From NCBI RefSeq assembly GCF_000696385.1, contig NZ_JJMN01000017.1, positions 1-56,893 on the forward strand: a stretch of DNA of 56,893 nt, read 5' to 3'. Source of the DNA: Vibrio metoecus. Lineage in GTDB: Bacteria; Pseudomonadota; Gammaproteobacteria; Enterobacterales; Vibrionaceae. The notes beneath the pieces were generated by a model, which was not told where the DNA came from, searched no databases, and saw nothing but the letters and a program-made list of their open reading frames with translations. The first letter of the stretch is position 1. Every line of letters begins with the position of its first letter. The position numbers and the translations under genes were made by a program. Positions 39,060 through 49,256 of this stretch are shown piece by piece.

Positions 39060-40187
39060 ATGGCCGTAGAGTTGAATCAGTTACGCGACCAAATCGATGA
39101 AGTCGATAAGCTGATGGTGGAGTTATTGGCTCGCCGTCTGGCATTGGTGGAGCAGGTCGGGCAAGTGAAAAGTCGATATGGGTTACCGATTTATGCCCCC
39201 GATCGTGAAGCGGCAATGCTCGCTTCACGTCGAGCGGAAGCGGAAAGCAAAGGTGTTCCGCCACAACTGATTGAAGATATTTTGCGCCGAACCATGCGTG
39301 AATCCTACGCCAGTGAAAAGGACTCCGGCTTTAAATGCCTTAATCCTGAGTTACGTTCCGTGGTGATCATTGGTGGTAACGGTCAGCTTGGGCGACTATT
39401 TGGCCGTATGTTTAAACTCTCTGGCTATCAAGTCAAAGTGCTGGGCAGCCAAGATTGGGACAAAGCGGATGAACTGCTCAGTGATGCAGGCTTAGTGGTA
39501 GTCACGGTACCTATCCATTTGACGCTCGGTGTTATCGAAAAGCTGCGCCAGTTACCGGACGATTGCATTTTGTGCGATCTCACCTCAATCAAAGCTAAGC
39601 CGCTTGCCGCCATGCTACAAGTGCACAAAGGTCCAGTGGTTGGGCTGCACCCTATGTTTGGTCCAGACGTTCCAAGCTTGGCGAAGCAGGTGATTGTTTA
39701 CTGTGATGGTCGAGGCAATGAACACTACCAATGGCTCTTGCAACAGTTTGCTATTTGGGGCGCAAGCTTGTGTCAGATTGATGCGGCTGAACATGATCGT
39801 GGTATGACACTTATTCAAGCTCTGCGCCACTTCACTTCCTTTGCTTATGGCTTGCATCTGACCAAAGAGAACCCGAACTTGGCGCAACTGCTGAAACTCA
39901 GCTCACCGATTTACCGTTTAGAGCTCGCCATGGTCGGGCGGCTATTTGGGCAAGATCCCCATCTGTACGGCGATATTATTCTCTCATCACTGGATAATAT
40001 TGAGATGATTCAGCGTTTTCATCGCTGCTTAAGCGAGGCGGTTGAGTTGGTGAGCGCGGGAGATAAGGCGAGTTTTGTAGCTCAGTTTGAACGGGTAAGT
40101 CAGTGGTTTGGGGATTATTCTCAACAGTTTATGAATGAAAGCCAAAATTTACTCAAGCAAGCCAATGACGCGATTCATCGCGTCTAA
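39060..40187 (+). CDS. tyrA: Bifunctional chorismate mutase / prephenate dehydrogenase
   Basis: Makes 4-hydroxyphenylpyruvate for tyrosine. The 375-residue protein has the AroQ chorismate mutase helix bundle at 1-90 (LNQLRDQIDEVDKLMVELLA, with the RLALVEQVGQVK helix). An NAD-binding prephenate dehydrogenase follows, starting at VVIIGGNGQLGRLFGRMF, with the HPMFGPDVPS catalytic-loop segment. It is cotranscribed with aroF and would share its TyrR control. A symmetrical hairpin follows. Confidence 0.96.
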   Translation: MAVELNQLRDQIDEVDKLMVELLARRLALVEQVGQVKSRYGLPIYAPDREAAMLASRRAEAESKGVPPQLIEDILRRTMRESYASEKDSGFKCLNPELRSVVIIGGNGQLGRLFGRMFKLSGYQVKVLGSQDWDKADELLSDAGLVVVTVPIHLTLGVIEKLRQLPDDCILCDLTSIKAKPLAAMLQVHKGPVVGLHPMFGPDVPSLAKQVIVYCDGRGNEHYQWLLQQFAIWGASLCQIDAAEHDRGMTLIQALRHFTSFAYGLHLTKENPNLAQLLKLSSPIYRLELAMVGRLFGQDPHLYGDIILSSLDNIEMIQRFHRCLSEAVELVSAGDKASFVAQFERVSQWFGDYSQQFMNESQNLLKQANDAIHRV

Positions 40188-40227
40188 AATGGTTATTTGC
40201 ATCTGAGCTTTTTAGTGTCGATAGCAT

Positions 40228-40250
40228 CCCAAGCTCAAATCGAGCTTGGG
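40228..40250. terminator. Hairpin between convergent tyrA and the PilZ gene
   Basis: CCCAAGCTC / GAGCTTGGG around an AAATC loop forms a strong stem, with only a weak T run on either side. Confidence 0.65.
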
Positions 40251-40251
40251 G

Positions 40252-40623
40252 TTATTGATGTAACCCCAAATCGGAAAGATGCTCTAGATCGCGGTGTAAT
40301 AAGCTGTCATCTCCCACATTCAACTCCACTAATCGACGTAAGTGCGCAATACTTTCAATATCAATATGGCTAATCGCCATTCGAATGATTCGCTCTTGGA
40401 TGCTGATGATTTTTGCAGTAAGTGATATGGTTACATCGCTTTCTGGTAGGCTAAAAGCCACATCCACTAAAGCGTGGGTATCTAAATCCGGTTCATCTTC
40501 TGACCAGAGCAACAACCCGTGCAGCGATAGATCCTGAATGCAAGTAGACAGTTGTTTATCGCCTTGGCTTAGGGTGGCTGGCGCTTGATACAGGATGCGT
40601 GAAAAGCGACGTTTTTCGATCAT
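40252..40623 (-). CDS. plzA: PilZ-domain protein (PlzA-like)
   Basis: A 123-residue single-domain protein. The PilZ c-di-GMP-binding motif is split as usual: an RxxxR-type KRRFSRI at the N-terminus and a (D/N)xSxxG segment DLSLHG about 28 residues later. The frame is open to 40680, but ATG 40623 (MIEKRRFSRILY) puts the RxxxR at the normal place. V. cholerae has five Plz proteins, and I recall PlzA lying in this neighbourhood. Whether it binds c-di-GMP cannot be told from sequence, although both motif halves look intact. It adds to the c-di-GMP genes here (vpsR, mbaA). Confidence 0.8.
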   Translation of the reverse strand: MIEKRRFSRILYQAPATLSQGDKQLSTCIQDLSLHGLLLWSEDEPDLDTHALVDVAFSLPESDVTISLTAKIISIQERIIRMAISHIDIESIAHLRRLVELNVGDDSLLHRDLEHLSDLGLHQ

Positions 40624-40744
40624 GGCGTTCTCTCTGATAAAGACGACGTATAGATACAGTAAGAATAGCAAAGGGTGCATTAAATCACCGGAGGTATGCT
40701 GAAATAAGCTTACTCAATCACAAACTCAGTTTATGTGGAACAAA

Positions 40745-40770
40745 AGAAAAGGCCGCATGGCGGCCTTTTC
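40745..40770 (-). terminator. Terminator after ettA
   Basis: AGAAAAGGCCGC / GCGGCCTTTTCT around AT gives a long stem with T residues on the minus strand, 24 bp past the stop. Confidence 0.8.
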
Positions 40771-40793
40771 TGAGTTTGATACCTAAAGGTATT

Positions 40794-42461
40794 TTATTTG
40801 GTAATGCGCTTGTACTTGATACGGTGAGGCTCTGCCGCTTGTGAGCCTAGCGTTTGTTTCAGCCACTCCATGTACTCAGTGTAGTTACCTTCGTAGAAGT
40901 TCACTTTACCTTCATCACGGTAATCAAGGATATGGGTTGCAATACGGTCTAGGAACCAACGGTCATGCGAGATCACCATGGCACAGCCCGGGAACTCTAG
41001 CAGCGCTTCTTCCAGAGCACGTAATGTTTCGACGTCCAGATCGTTGGTGGGTTCGTCGAGTAACAGCACGTTGCCGCCCGCTTTAAGCAGTTTCGCCAAG
41101 TGGACACGGTTACGCTCACCACCAGACAGCTCGCCAATTACTTTTTGCTGATCGACGCCTTTGAAGTTAAAGCGTGAACAGTAAGCACGAGCTGGGATTT
41201 CAAAGTTGTTGATGCGAATGATATCCGCACCTTCAGAAATCTCTTGGAATACGGTGTGCTTGTCGTTCATGCTGTCGCGGAACTGATCCACCGATGCCAG
41301 TTTCACGGTATCACCGAGTTCGATCGTGCCTGAATCTGGCTGTTCTACACCGCTCAGCATTTTGAATAGGGTTGATTTACCGGCACCGTTCGGGCCGATG
41401 ATGCCCACAATCGCGCCTTTCGGCATGCTGAAAGAAAGATCATCGATCAGAACACGACCATCGAATGATTTGGTGAGGTTTTTCACTTCAATCACTTTGT
41501 CGCCTAGGCGCTCACCAGGCGGAATGAACAGCTCGTTGGTTTCGTTACGTTTTTGGTGCTCAGTATTTTGCAGCTCTTCAAAACGTGCCATACGCGCTTT
41601 CGATTTTGCCTGACGGCCTTTTGGATTCTGACGAACCCATTCCAGCTCTTTCTCAATGGTTTTTTGGCGCGCTTTTTCTTGAGAGGCTTCTTGCTTCAAA
41701 CGAGCATCTTTTTGCTCTAGCCATGAAGTGTAGTTACCTTGCCATGGAATACCTTCACCACGGTCAAGTTCCAGAATCCAGCCTGCGGCGTTATCTAAGA
41801 AGTAACGGTCGTGGGTAATCGCGACCACAGTCCCTGCGTAATCGACCAAGAAACGCTCTAGCCAAGCGACTGATTCTGCATCCAAGTGGTTGGTCGGTTC
41901 ATCGAGCAGCAGCATGTCTGGATTTTCCAGCAGTAGACGACAGATCGCCACACGACGACGCTCACCACCAGAGAGGAATTTCACTTGCGCATCCCATTCC
42001 GGTAGACGCAGTGCATCAGCGGCACGCTCTAGAGCGTTATCTAGGTTGTGGCCATTTTTCGCTTGGATCAGTGCTTCCAGTTCACCTTGCTCTTTTGCCA
42101 AAGCATCAAAATCGGCATCGGGTTCGGCGTATGCCGCATAAACTTCATCAAGACGTTTTAGGGCATGAGCGACATCCGCAACGGCTTCTTCAACCACTTC
42201 ACGTACGGTTTTACTCTCATCCAGCTTTGGTTCTTGTGGTAGGTAACCTACTTTCAAGCCAGGTTGTGGACGAGCTTCACCATCGATGTCTTTGTCAATG
42301 CCTGCCATGATACGCAGCAGGGTTGATTTACCCGCACCGTTAAGACCCAGAACACCAATTTTGGCACCTGGGAAGAAACTCAAGGAGATATCTTTCAGAA
42401 TTTGACGCTTAGGTGGCACAATCTTGCTCACCCGAGACATGGTATATACGTATTCAGCCAT
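40794..42461 (-). CDS. ettA: Energy-dependent translational throttle protein EttA (ABC-F)
   Basis: EttA binds the ribosomal E site and gates the first elongation steps according to the ATP/ADP ratio. The 555-residue protein has two ABC domains without membrane segments: Walker A GLNGAGKST near residue 40 with LSGGERRRVA, and GPNGAGKST near 358 with LSGGERNRVHLAK. Both Walker B segments are LLLDEPTNHLD and LLLDEPTNDLD. The arm between LEWVRQNPKGRQAKSKARMA is typical of EttA. It is divergent from slt, as in E. coli. Confidence 0.95.
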   Translation of the reverse strand: MAEYVYTMSRVSKIVPPKRQILKDISLSFFPGAKIGVLGLNGAGKSTLLRIMAGIDKDIDGEARPQPGLKVGYLPQEPKLDESKTVREVVEEAVADVAHALKRLDEVYAAYAEPDADFDALAKEQGELEALIQAKNGHNLDNALERAADALRLPEWDAQVKFLSGGERRRVAICRLLLENPDMLLLDEPTNHLDAESVAWLERFLVDYAGTVVAITHDRYFLDNAAGWILELDRGEGIPWQGNYTSWLEQKDARLKQEASQEKARQKTIEKELEWVRQNPKGRQAKSKARMARFEELQNTEHQKRNETNELFIPPGERLGDKVIEVKNLTKSFDGRVLIDDLSFSMPKGAIVGIIGPNGAGKSTLFKMLSGVEQPDSGTIELGDTVKLASVDQFRDSMNDKHTVFQEISEGADIIRINNFEIPARAYCSRFNFKGVDQQKVIGELSGGERNRVHLAKLLKAGGNVLLLDEPTNDLDVETLRALEEALLEFPGCAMVISHDRWFLDRIATHILDYRDEGKVNFYEGNYTEYMEWLKQTLGSQAAEPHRIKYKRITK

Positions 42462-42822
42462 TGCCGATCGTTCCTAATCTTTCAAACGGAATAAAGTCGT
42501 CATTCTATACCAAAGTGGGGCGTTTTGTTACTAGGGCTCTGGGTTTTCGGCTTGTGTAAAATTTTCTTAATGGCTTTCTTATCTAATGAGAGTTGAGCGC
42601 GAACTCTTTGCATTCAGTTAATACAATTAAAGCCGAATCACCGTAGTCTTAGTGATGAATAAATCCATTAGTATTCAAGGGTTTTATTTCACAGCTCGCG
42701 ATAGTGGGAAATTCAATAAAATGTTGCATTATTTGCGTTAAGTTTACTTCACTTGCCTTTACATTTATGGCGAGATTACGCGTAATAATTTGTTATCACA
42801 CTGATTTTAAGGATGAGATCTC
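42462..42822. other. Divergent intergenic region between ettA and slt
   Basis: About 360 bp, AT-rich, with no ORF or clear operator. It must hold promoters of both genes. I see nothing else in it. Confidence 0.5.
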
Positions 42823-44771
42823 ATGACGCGCCTGAGGGTATTTAAGCCGCGTAGCCTTGTTTCGATCTTGATGTTCACCACGGTATGTGTAGTGGGCTCT
42901 GCTAGCGCGAGTGCTTTGGATTTAGAGGCGCAGAGAGCTCAATACGATAAAGCACAGCGTTGGCTGGATGAAAAGAATATTCAACAATATCAACGTATTC
43001 GTAAGCAGATCGACAGTTATCCGTTGAGTCCTTATCTCGATTACCGAGCTTTTCTGATCGATCTCGGCAGCAAACCGCCGATCGCGGTACGTAATTTTAT
43101 TGATAGTCATAAAGAGTACCCTTTTTCCGCTCGGATCGCCGCCCCGTATTTAGATGCGTTAGCGAGCAATAAAAAATGGTCAGCATTGCTGCAATTTCAA
43201 ACGCAATTGCCCAATGGTGAAACTTACCAATGCCATTACTACAATGCCAAACTGCAAACCGGAAAACGTAATGAAGCGTTTGAAGGGGCGAAAAAGCTGT
43301 GGCTCAACGGAGCGAGCATTGCTGATGCCTGTGACCCACTATTTAAAGAGTGGGAGCGAGTGGGGGGCTTGAACGACGACTGGGTCTTGAAACGTGCGTT
43401 ATTGGCGTTCGAAGGGCGCAACCGTAACCTGATGGTTTACCTACAGAAAAAGCTGGATGGTCAAAAGTCGCAAGCGAAAGCGAAAACCATGTTGGAGTTG
43501 TTTGATAACCCTGAGCGAGTGGTTGCCTATGCTCGGAAAGCCTCTCAAGACCCGCTCAATCAAAAGTTAGCAGAATTGGCGCTACAAAAATGGGCAAGAG
43601 AAGATCCTCAACAGGCGCAAGCTGCGTTGAATGATGTTGCAAAAGGATTGGGATGGAGCCGAGATCACAAAAGCCGACTGGCGCATTTTATCGCGATCCG
43701 TTTGATGGATAGCGATGATCAAGCGGTGACTCAATGGCGTGATAACGTGACTCGCACGAGTCAAGATGTGCGTTTGATTGAAGCGCGTATTCGTCTAGCT
43801 CTGCGTGAGAATGATTGGCGTGATTTGAACCAATGGATTGCGGTGTTACCGGAGCAAGAGCGTAAAACGCTGCGCTGGCAATATTGGCAAGGTCGCAGTG
43901 AAATCGCGCTGGGTAAGAAAAAAGAAGGAACCGAACGGCTTAAAGGTCTGCTTGGACAACGCAGCTTTTACAGTGTGGCTGCGGCCAAATTTTTGCAGCA
44001 ATCCGTTAACTATCCAACCAGTACTGTAACGTTAGACATGAAGTTGGTGAAAGCGCATAAGAAAGCGCTAGCGCGCATCGATGAACTGATAGCACTCGAT
44101 AAAATCACTGCGGCAAAAAGTGAATGGCGCTGGCTGCTTGAGCGCGTTTCTCAGAAAGAAAAAAGAAAATGTTGGCAGCCTACGCTGCGAATGCTGGATG
44201 GTACCAAATGACTATTGCCGCAACGATTTCTGCAAGTCTTTGGGACAATAACCAACTGCGCTTCCCTGTTGTTCATCAAAACCTGTTTACCTTACATGGT
44301 AAGAAAAATGGCATAGATCCGATCACATTAATGTCTTTAGCCAGACAAGAAAGTGCGCTTAATCCAGATGCGCAATCTCCGGTTGGCGCGCGAGGCTTAA
44401 TGCAAATCATGCCGGACACCGCACGTTACACGGCGAGAAAATACCAGTTGAGTTATTCCAATCCTGATGAGTTGTATCAAGTGGGTAAGAATATTGAAAT
44501 TGGAAGCCGTTACTTAAGTAGCTTGCTCGAACGTTATGATCAGAATCGGATTTTGGCTTTTGCGGCTTATAACGCGGGGCCGAGCCGAGTAGATAGCTGG
44601 TTGAAACGCAGTGAAGGTAAGCTAGATGCGTACGGCTTTATTGAAGCGATCCCCTTTGCTGAAACGCGTGGTTATGTACAGAACATTTTGATGTTTGAAA
44701 CCTATTACCGCGACTTGATGGGGGTGCAAGGTCGTTTTCTGAATGAGCACGAATTGAATGCAAGGTATTGA
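42823..44771 (+). pseudogene. slt: Soluble lytic murein transglycosylase Slt, one frameshifted site
   Basis: Slt cleaves glycan strands to 1,6-anhydro-muropeptides in the periplasm, feeding the NagZ-AnmK-MurQ pathway also in this window. A signal peptide precedes ASALDLEAQ. The N-terminal part is the alpha-superhelical U-domain. The C-terminal catalytic domain has LARQESALNPDAQSPVGARG with the catalytic Glu, GLMQIMP and AAYNAGPSRV. The frame breaks in an A-rich stretch at 44159-44169. Two extra A (A6 for A5 and A4 for A3) would explain it, giving VSQKEKEMLAAYAANAGWYQ; one missing base is the arithmetic alternative. The repaired protein has 647 residues, near the 645 of E. coli. Confidence 0.88.
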
Positions 44772-44825
44772 TTCCTCACTTTGCTGCACTACAATAAGCC
44801 GGTGTATCACTTAACGAGTACAACC

Positions 44826-45126
44826 ATGGTACAACAACCTTATTACAGTGAGTGGCAGCAAGTGCTCGATCTGGTCAAGCAAGCCGTGCAGCAAGAGCAG
44901 CATGAGATGTTGCTGACCATGTTGATGACACCTGATGAGCGTGATGCGCTGATTGCTCGGGTGAATATCGTGCATGAGTTATTGAGTGGTGAGATGTCTC
45001 AGCGTCAGATCAGCCAAATGCGTCGGGGTGGGGATTGCGACCATCACTCGTGGCTCCAATGAACTGAAGTCACGTTCAGACGAAGAAAAAGCGGCATTAA
45101 TCGAACTATTAACGCCGCCCAAGTAG
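44826..45126 (+). pseudogene. trpR: Trp operon repressor TrpR, one frameshift
   Basis: TrpR binds tryptophan and represses trp operon and related promoters. The protein opens MVQQPYYSEWQQVLDLVKQA and carries LLSGEMSQRQISQM, the first helix of the helix-turn-helix. An extra G at 45022 breaks the frame in the recognition helix. Without it the sequence reads LGVGIATITRGSNELKSRSD and ends LIELLTPPK at 45126, 99 residues. As written the product would lose its DNA-binding helix. It follows slt as in E. coli. Confidence 0.9.
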
Positions 45127-45156
45127 TCTTTCGGCGTGATGGGTAGGTGTGACAAA

Positions 45157-45192
45157 ATCGGGCTTGGAGTCGGTCATCGCTTCAAGCCCGAT
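45157..45192. terminator. Hairpin between trpR and yjjX
   Basis: ATCGGGCTTG and CAAGCCCGAT pair perfectly around a 16-nt loop between two convergent genes. T runs are short, so its strength is uncertain. Confidence 0.6.
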
Positions 45193-45195
45193 TGA

Positions 45196-45720
45196 TTAGT
45201 GCTGAGAATAGTGTTCAGGATTGATAAATGGGATAAGTGCCAGAATCAAGGCTTGATGATAGACGGTGCTTCGAGTCAGATGATGGCGGGTCAATAAACC
45301 AATGGCTCCACCTTTTTGTTTTATATTTTCAGTGCCAAACACTTCATCCATCACATCGCCGAGTTCTTTAGCTTGGTGTAAACGCTCTAATACCAATGGT
45401 GGTAACATCAAGCAGGCGCTGCGAGATTCGCCGCGTTGATGCTCTGATTCAACGATCATCCACGCAAAGGTTTTGTTCTCTTCAATCCCTGCCTCTAGGC
45501 CGACATAGTAGTCTGCGTTCGGATATTGCCGTTTGGCATTACGAACTCGGTTTATCGCCCCTTGTTTAGTCTCAGCATCACTCATGGGCTGATCCGCCAC
45601 CTCGCTGGCGACAGATACGCCAACAAATTCCCACTCTTGATCAGGAAATACGGTTGTAAAAGCACTTCTAACGGCATTCACTTTGGCTGGGTTCTGTGAA
45701 GCAATAATGATCTTGCGCAT
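45196..45720 (-). CDS. yjjX: Inosine/xanthosine triphosphatase (YjjX)
   Basis: Removes non-canonical ITP and XTP from the nucleotide pool. The 174-residue protein opens MRKIIIASQNPAKVNAVRSA, the NPxK-type substrate motif of the family, and has YYVGLEAGIEE and KQKGGAIGLLTRHHLTRSTV. Its length and neighbours (slt-trpR-yjjX) match E. coli. Its first 53 bp overlap the 3' end of mbaA, which is read in the same direction, so they are probably cotranscribed. Confidence 0.92.
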   Translation of the reverse strand: MRKIIIASQNPAKVNAVRSAFTTVFPDQEWEFVGVSVASEVADQPMSDAETKQGAINRVRNAKRQYPNADYYVGLEAGIEENKTFAWMIVESEHQRGESRSACLMLPPLVLERLHQAKELGDVMDEVFGTENIKQKGGAIGLLTRHHLTRSTVYHQALILALIPFINPEHYSQH

Positions 45721-48050
45721 AACTCTTCTTTTTCTGATTTGGGGAATGTAACCACTGATGGATCTCCTCGAGACTCATCGGATGGCCAAAATAAAAGCCT
45801 TGCATGTAGTCACACCGATAATCGGCTAACCATTGATGCATGGTTTCACTCTCAATGCCTTCTGCCGTCACTTTCATTGATTGTGAATGGACAAAGATCA
45901 ATCAAAGGGCGGATAACATTTTGTTTGTTGGTGGCAATCAGTGTATACTAAAAACTGGCGATCAAACTTAATCTTTTGTACTGGGTATTAGAACCTAATT
46001 GAGTAATAGATGTGTATCCGGAGCCAAAATCATCAATGGTTAAACCATAGCCGAGACGAGAGAGTTCATGCAGTAATGGAAAGCTTTGCGAATCTGCAGC
46101 AAACGTTTCGGTAATTTCAAAATCAATCCATTGTGGAGGAACTTGGTATGTCCTCGCCTGCTGATGAATAAACTGGGCCAATTTCAGTGAGTTGAGTTCC
46201 GCAGAAGAGAGATTGATGGAAACCTGAATTGGTTCATTAAACATGGCTTGCAGGTCGGCAAATTCTCGAAAGGCTTGAGAAACCACCCAGCGATCGATCG
46301 TGCCAAATAATCCTGTTTGTTCGGCAATCGGAATGAACTCATCGGGTGAAATATCCCCGAGCAAATCCGATTGCCAACGCAGTAAGACTTCAAACCCCCT
46401 CTAACGCGTTTTTCCTGAACAGGTAAAGTAGGGTTGATATACCAAATGGAATTCTTGGTCGAATAACCCCAAACGTAGCGCTCGTTCAATATTATTCCGT
46501 CGCTGCACGATTTGGTCTAACGCTTGCGAGTAGTAGGCAATCTGATTTTTTCCCGCGTTTTTAGCTTGATACATTGCGGTATCGGCATTGAGGAGTAATT
46601 TCTCAATGTGATCCCCATCTTTGGGGAACGTGGCAATTCCAATGCTCGCCGTGATCGGAAAGCGGCTTAAAGGAGAGTTGTCTTGGCTTTGAATTGGGTC
46701 AAGAACCCGTTGTGCGAAGATATTTGCACAGTCATGGAGCCGTTTGGGCGCGACAAGGAGAATCGCAAACTCATCTCCCGACAAACGAGCGGCGATGCTG
46801 TATGCGTTATGACTCGCCTCGAAATTTTTACACAACTGACGAATGTGTGTAGCAAAACTGACGAGAAGTGAGTCGCCGATCTGGTGGCCATATTTGTCAT
46901 TAACGTATTTGAAGTTATCTAAATCGATATAGAGAACCCAGATATGCTGGGTGTCGTAACAGCGGGAAAGTAAGAGATCTGCCTGAACTTGAAACTGATA
47001 GCGATTGGCTAACTTGGTTAAATGATCATTTTCAGCCAGTGCTTTTGTACGTTGATAGGTGGAGTGAAGCTCTGTGTACATCGCGTAGAAACGCGATGAG
47101 AGCCGTCCTATCTCATCATCCGTATGCAGTTTTTCGATGTTCTTTCGTTTATTGCTTTCGACTTCGGCGAGCTGCTTATCCAAATTGAGGATGGGGTTGA
47201 TGACATGACGATAAAGTAGCAGCAGAAGCAGCAGAACAGTGACCAGTGCCGACACGCCAAAAGAGAGTAACAGTTCACGTTGAATGGAGTGCAGTTTCTC
47301 GTTAATTAGCTTGGGGGCTGGATCTAAAATCGCATAAAACCCCGGTTGTAATTCAATCGATTGGGTTAGCCCTTTTTTGTAACGCGGCGGAGAATGGGTA
47401 AAAAAAATCGGGCTTTGATTATCAAACTCAATCTTTTTACGCAGTTGATTGAACTGCTCTAAAACTACATACACCACAACAAAAAAGACATCTTGCCGGT
47501 TATAACTGAGCGGAGTCGAGAGTGTCTGTCTATCTAACATGTCATAGCGAACCAAGATATCCTCGCCAGCGGAATTGACGGTATAACTGATGTCTGAAGT
47601 GCTTTGCGTTGAGGCAAAGCGCTGTTTGACATACGCCATGACTTTGGGGTCAAGCTCGGCAAATGGATCGGCGCTGTTTTCTGCGTAGTACAGTAGCTCT
47701 TCATTACCATTAAGAATCGACAATGAGACTAACTGTTTTTCGCTAGGCTGTAAGATATGCAAAGTTTCACGCAGGTTATCCACGAGCTCTAACTCGCGGT
47801 AAGGATTTTTTTCCAAAGAGAAGTAGTGGCGGATAATGTCGCTTTTCGCCAGTGTGAATGCATAACTGCTGACCAATGCTTGCGCTTGTCGATAATGGCT
47901 GGCTAATTTCTCTATATTGAGCTGCAAATAGCTGTCCGTTCTTTTAAGCAGTGCATTTTTCTGACTGGCGTAAATAATGTAACTTGACGCTGCTGCACTG
48001 AGCAGAATCACTGGCGCAATCAGTAACAGGATTCTATGGTTTAGCTTCAT
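45668..48050 (-). pseudogene. mbaA: MbaA, GGDEF-EAL c-di-GMP protein, multiple frameshifts
   Basis: MbaA is an inner membrane c-di-GMP enzyme that with NspS controls V. cholerae biofilms in response to norspermidine and spermidine. An N-terminal helix, a periplasmic region (about 35-260), a second helix and a HAMP-like segment lead to a GGDEF domain with the variant SGDEF (RLSGDEFAILL). An EAL domain follows. The frame breaks repeatedly: extra bases at 46431-46433 (one), 46395-46399 (two), 45994-45995, 45990, 45947 and 45889-45890. Removing seven bases gives QPTLPVQEKRVRGFEVLLRW through VTAEGIESE to a stop at 45668, 791 residues, the size I recall. The start overlaps nspS by 17 bp. Confidence 0.88.
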
Positions 48051-49075
48051 ATTGGTGAGTCACACTGCTGATGATTTTGGCACGCAGGCTAAGGTTTTTC
48101 GCCGAGAGTTCGCTGTCGATAATTCCCTCAGCAAGCCGTTGTTCTGGTAGATAAATGGAGCCATCTTCACGATGTTCCTCTGGCAACAAGGCTCTTGCTT
48201 TATAATTTGGGCTTGCAGCACGAATATACTCAGCATTGAGTGCGGCGATTTCTGGTGTCATTAAGAAGTTGAGGAACGCTTTGGCTTGATCGGGATTGGG
48301 GGATGAAGTATTCACGGCCATGCAATCGACCCATAAATAAGGCCGACCGTCTGGAACCGTAAAATCCCAATCTTGATGATTGAAAAAGCGGTTTAATGAA
48401 TAGTGGTCACCACTGTAAGCGACCGCCATATGTAGGTTATCCGTCTGCGGATGGCTGCGCACGTAACTCAGCACGTATTCATAAGTCAGAATATTCGGAT
48501 TGGCAGACTCTAACAGCTGATAGGCCTGTTTTAAGGTATCAATAGACTCGGTGATTGGAGAGGCTTTTAGCATATACAGCGCGGGCAATAGTGTTTCTAC
48601 ACTGTCTTTAAGCATACCGACATGGCCACGATGTTGTGGGGCAATCTCGATCACTTCGCTCCATTGGGTTGGCGGTTTATCAAAGAGGCTTTTACGATAG
48701 GCAATGCCGACTGCTCCCCAAAAATAGGGAATGGCGTGAGTACCACAAGCTTGGAGCCACATAGGGTCATTATTGCTGCGATTGCTTAACGCGGTGAGAT
48801 CTTCAAACGCATTCTGCCTTAGAAAAAATAAAGGCGGATACATTGTCTAATACCATAATATCAAACGGTAACTGAACGCTCTTTAACATCAGTAAGCTGC
48901 GTTCATCATCGTTGTCAAAATGATAAAGATTGACAGACACACCGGTTTGCTTGTGCCAGGTTTCGAGCACGCTTGGTGCAATCGTATCTTCCCAGAGGTA
49001 GACATTCAGTTCCAAAGCGCTGGCTTGATGACAGAGAAAACTCAACATCATCAGCGAAAGAAAGCGTTTGTTCAT
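48034..49075 (-). pseudogene. nspS: NspS, periplasmic norspermidine sensor, one frameshift
   Basis: NspS resembles the spermidine-binding protein PotD but signals to MbaA instead of feeding a transporter. A signal peptide (MNKRFLSLMMLSFLCHQASA) precedes LELNVYLWEDTIAPSVLETW, typical of PotD. The frame breaks at an extra C in 48817-48818 (plus strand): the plain reading is IFSKAECV and stop, the repaired one IFSKQNAFEDLTALSNRSN. The full gene gives 346 residues. It shares a 17-bp overlap with mbaA, confirming one operon. No transporter genes follow, in keeping with a dedicated sensor. Confidence 0.9.
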
Positions 49076-49126
49076 TTGTGAATACGGTACCCATTCATGA
49101 CAAAATTTGGTGACGATCCGACAAAT

Positions 49127-49163
49127 AAAAAAACAGCGTAAGAGCCAAAAAATTGGCTACGCC
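49127..49163 (-). terminator. Terminator after pheA
   Basis: On the minus strand GCGTAGCCAA-TTTT-TTGGCTCTTACGC (one small bulge) is followed by TG and T7. It separates pheA from the nspS-mbaA operon. Confidence 0.75.
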
Positions 49164-49256
49164 GACAGCCTGGATCACCTAACTATTTGTATAATTTGGT
49201 GGCATTATAGTCAGAGCTTATGCGACTGTCAGCTTAATTGGTTCAAATTATTGACG

